Source: Pseudomonadota bacterium (lineage in GTDB: Bacteria; Bdellovibrionota_C; UBA2361; OMII01). Taken from it: 10,519 nt of DNA. A program made the translations under genes and the position numbers. Numbering within the stretch: the first letter of the stretch is position 1; each line of letters opens with the position of its first letter. The stretch spans positions 1 to 10,519 of the forward strand of contig JAIXPR010000033.1 in the NCBI GenBank assembly GCA_027486155.1. Direction: 5' to 3'. Below are positions 6,604-10,519 of this stretch, one piece after another. A model generated the notes under the pieces. It worked only from the letters and a program-made list of their open reading frames with translations. It was not told the DNA's origin and searched no databases.

Positions 6604-6828
6604 ATGAAAACACAGGGACCGCAGACTACTCATCGAGTCGAAACAAATCGGCAAGGCCACGCCGCTGAAACAGATCTCTCAAAGCTCACCGTGACCCCGA
6701 ACGTCATGGAAGCGGAGATTCCCGCGCTGCCCCGCCACTCCAGCGAGTCAGTTCAACAAAAATGGAGCGTCCGTCGATTCGATACGGGTGTTGTAATTGA
6801 AGGTAAAGTTGTGGGCAGGGCAGCATGA
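6604..6828 (+). CDS. Small hypothetical protein, first of a coupled pair
   Basis: This is a 74-residue protein starting at ATG 6604, with AAGG (6595-6598) at 5 nt. I do not recognise it. Residues 1-50 are polar and probably disordered (rich in T, E, Q, H, P). Residues 53-74 (QKWSVRRFDTGVVIEGKVVG...) look like two beta strands around a turn. There is no signal peptide, membrane helix, cysteine or known motif. The TGA stop overlaps the next gene's start in ATGA, so the two are translated together. A 175-codon frame on the opposite strand overlaps it but is compositionally a shadow (Ser/Arg/Thr-rich, no ribosome site). Small size and overlap recall toxin-antitoxin or phage-type gene pairs, but no sequence feature supports either. 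Confidence 0.6.
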   Translation: MKTQGPQTTHRVETNRQGHAAETDLSKLTVTPNVMEAEIPALPRHSSESVQQKWSVRRFDTGVVIEGKVVGRAA

Positions 6829-7127
6829 GTACGTCCTCGCCCCATGAAACGTGGGAAGTGAAGCTAACGGGCCCGCGAGCGCTCGGCTCCACATCTCTTT
6901 TGTCACTCCTCAACCCATGGAGCCGACCGGAGTGGAGGCAGATTACCATTCGCATGCAGGTTGGAACGGAGGGGTGCCCTGACTGGAACCACGTAAATCT
7001 CTGCATGACCGCGATCCAAGAACTCGTCGCCATGGCAAACGGTACCATTTCAGACGAGGTGCTAGCCGCTCTTCGCGCCCATGTGAATGTCGTTGACGTA
7101 CAGACCTTACGCTCGCCTCCTCGGTAG
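6825..7127 (+). CDS. Small hypothetical protein, second of a coupled pair
   Basis: This is a 100-residue protein at ATG 6825, overlapping the preceding stop by 4 nt (ATGA), with AGGG (6817-6820) 4 nt upstream. It is unrecognised. The predicted pattern is an early beta strand (TWEVKLTGP), a Trp/Pro-containing loop (LLNPWSRPEWRQ), a strand (ITIRMQVG), a helix from about 55 to 70 (VNLCMTAIQELVAMANG), and a second helix plus terminal strand (SDEVLAALRAHVNVVDVQTL). This suggests a compact soluble alpha/beta domain with two cysteines (C51, C60). The last codons and TAG stop lie inside the terminator hairpin, so the RSPPR tail is probably dictated by the terminator. Pairing and the dedicated terminator argue for a real two-gene unit. 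Confidence 0.62.
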   Translation: MSTSSPHETWEVKLTGPRALGSTSLLSLLNPWSRPEWRQITIRMQVGTEGCPDWNHVNLCMTAIQELVAMANGTISDEVLAALRAHVNVVDVQTLRSPPR

Positions 7128-7141
7128 GGGGGCGAGCTTTT
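7111..7141 (+). terminator. Rho-independent terminator of the small-gene pair
   Basis: The 10-bp GC-rich stem is GCTCGCCTCC (7111-7120) pairing with GGGGGCGAGC (7128-7137), with one G-U pair and a 7-nt loop TCGGTAG, followed at once by TTTT. The loop contains the TAG stop of the upstream gene, so translation runs into the stem. The opposite strand has no T-tract, so it acts rightward only. Confidence 0.88.
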
Positions 7142-7187
7142 AGTGCCGCTGGGCGGTCCCCCACGCGCACCCGCTCGACGACGATCA

Positions 7188-7209
7188 CGTTTGCGATAGA
7201 ACGCAAACG
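7188..7209. repeat. Perfect 8-bp inverted repeat downstream of the transporter gene
   Basis: CGTTTGCG-ATAGAA-CGCAAACG has 8-bp perfect arms and a 6-nt loop. It lies between the rightward terminator and the end of the leftward transporter gene. No T-run follows on either strand, so it is at most a 3' stabilising hairpin or a Rho-type pause site. A second dyad, GATTTT-CT-AAAATC, at 7266-7279 overlaps the transporter stop codon. Confidence 0.4.
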
Positions 7210-7278
7210 GATAGCCGTGGACGGTTATCATCTCGCTTCACACGTAGCCGTCACCGTCGTTGATTGATTTTCTAAAAT

Positions 7279-9675
7279 CTAGTGAGGCATGTACGTGAGC
7301 GCGGCGAGCAACGCTAGCCCAACCACGATAGTGAAAGGTATTCCCACACGGAGGAAATCGGCGACGCGATATCCGCCGGCACCGGTAACCAGCATATTCG
7401 AACGACAGCTTGTCGGAAGCATAAAGGCCAAAGAGCTTCCCAATGTTACCGCCATTAGTAAGTTGAGAGGATTACCACCCACATATTTCCCCAGACCTAT
7501 CGCTATCGGCCCCAGGAATATTACCGCGACAGAGCTGTCGATAACCTGACTCAACACACTTCCCATGAAAAGAAAGGCTAACAACAAGATCACCTCTGGA
7601 GTCGCTGACGCGACGTCAGCGAGCGCGTGCGCGGCGGCATCTCCCGATGTTACATGACCGACAGCCTGACCAAGTGGAATGATCAACGCCAACAAGAACA
7701 CGACCCGCCAATCGATCTCGCGGTACACCTGCTCCATAGTGATCGCACCACAGAACACGCAGACGCACGCGGAGATAAACGCCGCCTCATGAACCGCCAT
7801 GCCGGTCACAAGAGGGGTAAACATCAGCATGAAGAGCGCGATAAGGGCGAATGCCGACTTGATGGAGAGCTTCGGAGTCTGCCTGTGCTCGGAGAGCAAC
7901 AAGAAGTCGGGCTCCTTAGCCAATACTTGGAGACTTGTTCTCGCGCCCTGCACCAGCAGAGCATCGCCGTACATCAAGGGGAGGCTAGAGGAGAGAGACA
8001 TCTGCGCCTTCCCATCGCGCCACAGCGCGAGCACCTGACAATCGAACTTCTCTCGAAAATGCAGATCGGCCAACGTTTTGCCGATATATTCCGAGCGTGG
8101 GGTCAGGACTAACTCAACGATTCCTACGTCCGCCGACTCAAGTTCATCGGTCGCCGCCTCACCCTCGAGCACTAGAGATCCCACGGACGCTTTGCGACGA
8201 GCCTCCTCAAGAGATCCACTCACAATATACACCTCTCCCTCACGGATAACGTGATCCGCCGAGAGCATAGCGCCTGACACCTCTCCGCCTGGATGTATCA
8301 CGGGCACATCTAACCACTCGACCTCCCCGTTGTTTGCAATTCTGCCGAGGATCGCCAGTTTCGTCTCGTGGGCGAGCCGATGCAACGGAGCGCCGCTCCA
8401 TCCCTCTGGCTGAACGGTTACGATATGAAGATTGCCTTGAAGGAAGTTCCGCGCCTGCGCGATCACCTCAAGCTCCACATCCACCTTGGGAGAATCCTCG
8501 GAGAATTTTCCAACGATAGCTCCAAGAACTTTATCTCCCTTGTGGACTAAGGAATCCAAAAACCAAGAAGGGGGATGCGCTTCCCATGCGTGGTCTCGCG
8601 TTTCCCGTTCGACCCAGAGGGGAACGACACCCGTTGTCCGGAGGAGTTCACGGAGAGAAATCATCCGAGTGTCGAGGTGAACCTCGCGAATCGTGTACTG
8701 AACCACTTCAGCCGACCGGGCAAGGTTCTCAATCACCGCCTCTGGTACCGAATCACACGCGAGCCCCTTGAGCCCTACGACCTCAGCGAAACGCTCTGGA
8801 TTTCCCCGCACCAACACTACATCGCGCGTGTGCAGCTTCTCTGTAGCTTTGGGAGAGAGGAGCTTGCGACCACCACGAATGATCGTCACGACGACCCCGC
8901 TTACCAGTGACCCAAATCTCAGTTCGCCGAGCGACTGGCCATCGACTGAGCTTCCCTCGGGAACTCGCACCGAAAAAAGACGATCTTGGAGGTGATAGAG
9001 CGTTCGCAGATCGGTTATGCGTCGGGTGAGCCGCTGGGTCTTACGCACGGGCAGGAGGTTCACACCAACGGTCACCATGAAGAGAATGCCCGCGGCTAAC
9101 GCGACGAGACCGTACGGCGTAAAGTCGAAGAACGAAAGTGTCCCTACCCCGCTTTGTCGAACGATCTCTGACGCCACGATATTCGGAGGCGTTCCGATGA
9201 GGGTAAGCATACCTCCAAGCGTAACGGCGAAGGCGAGAGGTAAATAGAGGCGCGAGGGAGGAATCTCCGTTTCATGGGAGAGGACGGCGACTGCCGGCAT
9301 CACAAGCGCCGCCGCGGAGATGTTATTCATGAAGGCGGAGAGCACGGCCCCTATCAACATGATAACCGCGATGGCGACACGCTCATTTCCGCCAGCGTAT
9401 CCTCGGATCCAACGCGCCATCGCGTCGCTCACACCGGTCGCCCTCAAGGCGGAGGCCACGAAGAGGGTAGAGACCATCACCACGACCACCGGCGAGGAGA
9501 AACCCTGGAACGCCTCTTGGGGAGTGACATATCCACCGACCATCAAGATGAGCAAAACACCCATCGCGGTCACATCGACCGGGAGACGCTCCGTGACGAA
9601 GAGCCCAACCATCAAAAGGATAAGGACTATCAGTCCGAACGAATGAAAACTTACCCCGAGCAACTCGCCTATCAT
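7279..9675 (-). CDS. SLC13/DASS (ArsB/CitT-type) anion transporter with large RCK_C (TrkA-C)-like cytoplasmic insert
   Basis: This 798-residue membrane protein is longer than the roughly 600 I know for SLC13 permeases carrying two TrkA-C domains. The N-terminal half (1-210) has about five membrane segments and the family substrate/cation motifs FMNNISAAALVMP (115-127) and GTPPN (161-165). Residues about 230-595 are a soluble insert: clear RCK_C-like modules at about 232-300 and 515-590, and two more diverged ones at about 321-395 and 415-495. The C-terminal half (604-798) has the remaining helices, where the second motifs read VIDSSVAVIFLGP (711-723) and LPTSCRSN (753-760) before the typical GAGGYRVADFLRVGIP. 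The substrate is unknown (sulfate, dicarboxylate or other anion). ATG 9675 lies 12 nt after the pgi frame end and has no clear ribosome site, so it probably depends on translation from pgi. No terminator is recognisable at its 3' end. Confidence 0.87.
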   Translation of the reverse strand: MIGELLGVSFHSFGLIVLILLMVGLFVTERLPVDVTAMGVLLILMVGGYVTPQEAFQGFSSPVVVVMVSTLFVASALRATGVSDAMARWIRGYAGGNERVAIAVIMLIGAVLSAFMNNISAAALVMPAVAVLSHETEIPPSRLYLPLAFAVTLGGMLTLIGTPPNIVASEIVRQSGVGTLSFFDFTPYGLVALAAGILFMVTVGVNLLPVRKTQRLTRRITDLRTLYHLQDRLFSVRVPEGSSVDGQSLGELRFGSLVSGVVVTIIRGGRKLLSPKATEKLHTRDVVLVRGNPERFAEVVGLKGLACDSVPEAVIENLARSAEVVQYTIREVHLDTRMISLRELLRTTGVVPLWVERETRDHAWEAHPPSWFLDSLVHKGDKVLGAIVGKFSEDSPKVDVELEVIAQARNFLQGNLHIVTVQPEGWSGAPLHRLAHETKLAILGRIANNGEVEWLDVPVIHPGGEVSGAMLSADHVIREGEVYIVSGSLEEARRKASVGSLVLEGEAATDELESADVGIVELVLTPRSEYIGKTLADLHFREKFDCQVLALWRDGKAQMSLSSSLPLMYGDALLVQGARTSLQVLAKEPDFLLLSEHRQTPKLSIKSAFALIALFMLMFTPLVTGMAVHEAAFISACVCVFCGAITMEQVYREIDWRVVFLLALIIPLGQAVGHVTSGDAAAHALADVASATPEVILLLAFLFMGSVLSQVIDSSVAVIFLGPIAIGLGKYVGGNPLNLLMAVTLGSSLAFMLPTSCRSNMLVTGAGGYRVADFLRVGIPFTIVVGLALLAALTYMPH

Positions 9676-9687
9676 GCAAACGATCTT

Positions 9688-10519
9688 TTACAGAGAGACA
9701 TACCGATCATCAAAGAGTGTTTCGCCTCGCTCAAGCTTGAGCCGCTCGTTCTCGACAAGACGGCGGACGATCTTAAAGACGGTCTCGCACTCTTGTGGGC
9801 TATCTACTCCAGCGGCGATCTCCTCCACGTTGACGGGCTTCGCGGATTCACGGACATAGGCGACCACCCTCTCTTGTAGAGAGAGCACCTGCGCCGCGGC
9901 CTCCTTCCCGGCCTCAACCCCCGGTTGATGCTAGGCGTTAACGTTGATCAGCGAGGCATAGAGACCAACGGCCCGCTCAAAGAGCGCAATCAACATGCCA
10001 ACTGACCTCGCGGAGACATCCGGAACCGTAATCGTAACGCTCTCACGCCCCTTTTCAAAAAGAGCGGAGCGAGTTCCAAGCAAAAAACCCGACAGGTAGT
10101 CACCACTGGTAATGCCCGGCTCGACATTGAGGGTCGCCGCGTTCAAGGTCGACAACTCAGGAGACGGCGTCGTGCGCGGAGAGCGATCCCGAAGGACCTC
10201 GATGAACACCGCGAAGAAGTTATGGAGTCCATCCCGCAGCTGCTGGACGTAGGCGTGCTGGTCTGTTGAACCTTTGTTTCCGTATACCGCGAGCCCTTGA
10301 TTCACCACCGCGCCCGAGAGATCGAGCTCCTTGCCGAGACTCTCCATGACGAGCTGCTGAAGGTATCTGCTAAAGAGCTCAAGTCGATCTTTATAGGGCA
10401 AGACGACCATATCTTTGTTGCCCTTGCCACAACCGCAGTGGTACCAGGCCGAAGCCAAGACAGCGGCCGGATTTTCTCGAACCGCCGTCCGACGGCTCAT
10501 CTCATCCATCGCCGCCGCC
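9688..10519 (-). pseudogene. pgi: Glucose-6-phosphate isomerase, C-terminal part, interrupted by one in-frame TAG (5' end outside window)
   Basis: This enzyme interconverts glucose-6-phosphate and fructose-6-phosphate. The frame is open from the right edge (AAAMDEMSRR...) to TAG at 9931-9933 and then continues, same frame, for 80 codons to TAA at 9688-9690. Family hallmarks before the stop are VMESLGK (catalytic Glu, codon 10342-10344) and GNKGSTDQHAYVQQLRDG (catalytic His, codon 10255-10257), then GDYLSGFLLGTR and LFERAVGLYASLINVNA. After the stop come HQPGVEAGK, with the catalytic Lys at 9904-9906, and a helical, winged-helix-like tail (9688-9888). The family reads NxNAYHQPGVE, so TAG replaces Tyr and is one base from TAT or TAC. 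If the stop is obeyed, the product lacks the catalytic lysine and should be inactive. If it is read through or is a sequence error, the gene is complete here. A separate 66-codon start at 9888 is almost certainly part of pgi, not a gene. Confidence 0.85.

Noticed and set aside
6604..7127. Toxin-antitoxin identification of the small coupled pair
   Set aside because: Only size and overlap fit. No toxin or antitoxin motif is visible, so it is left as a hypothesis and not called.
6704..7231. 175-codon minus-strand open frame across the small-gene pair
   Set aside because: Its low-complexity Ser/Thr/Arg translation runs through a clear rightward terminator. The plus-strand pair has ribosome sites, ATGA coupling and that terminator.
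9274..9879. 201-codon plus-strand open frame opposite the transporter start and pgi tail
   Set aside because: It is very rich in His, Asp and Arg, antisense to conserved coding sequence, and has no ribosome site.
9688..9888. Independent 66-residue winged-helix regulator gene upstream of the transporter
   Set aside because: It is in the same frame as pgi, directly continues the conserved HQPGVEAGK segment, and has a GTG start in mid-domain. It is better explained as the pgi C-terminus after the amber codon.
9688..10519. Genome-wide reassignment of TAG to an amino acid
   Set aside because: Seven other genes end at TAG at natural family C-termini (for example ALRYE of the permease and the KKAL end of Tpx), so TAG works as a stop here.

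Overview
This window looks like ordinary chromosomal DNA of moderate-to-high GC from a Gram-negative (two-membrane) bacterium. The evidence is a tripartite-type exporter (adaptor, ABC ATPase, FtsX-type permease), a Sec/lipobox lipoprotein and a secreted metalloprotease. I see no phage, IS, CRISPR, tRNA or rRNA. The phylum cannot be fixed from the sequence. The glucose-6-phosphate isomerase is of the long kind, with a C-terminal helical/winged-helix-like tail, that I associate with cyanobacteria and some other lineages, but the other genes do not look specifically cyanobacterial.

Layout. 1-621 (+): C-terminal part of a membrane methyltransferase of the ICMT/PEMT superfamily, cut by the left edge. 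It overlaps tail-to-tail by 4 nt with a secreted adamalysin/reprolysin-like zinc metalloprotease (618-2084, -). Upstream of that on the same strand lie a small lipoprotein (2297-2620), an FtsX/MacB-type permease (2718-3926), its ATPase (3916-4614), the periplasmic adaptor (4629-5735) and a Tpx-type thiol peroxidase (5668-6183). The four genes from tpx to the permease overlap or nearly abut and are almost certainly one transcription unit. The lipoprotein and protease may be read from it too or have their own promoters.

6184-6603 is a 420-nt gene-free divergent region. It holds a plausible tpx promoter, an unusual run of short palindromes, a large hairpin and a 14/15-nt direct repeat. Rightward from it run two small, unrecognised, translationally coupled genes (6604-6828 and 6825-7127). 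They end in a strong intrinsic terminator whose loop contains the second gene's stop codon. From the right edge, leftward, come glucose-6-phosphate isomerase (pgi, 5' end outside the window) and, 12 nt behind it, a 798-residue SLC13/DASS-type transporter with a large cytoplasmic insert of RCK_C-like modules.

The observation most worth checking is in pgi. The reading frame is intact and recognisable on both sides of a single in-frame TAG, which sits exactly where the family has Tyr in the NxNAYHQPGVEAGK motif. The stop removes the catalytic lysine. It is either a recent nonsense mutation, a sequence error or a read-through site. TAG is also the normal stop of seven of the ten other genes whose ends are in the window, so wholesale reassignment of TAG is unlikely. 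I do not see a clearly new multi-gene defence or biosynthetic system here.
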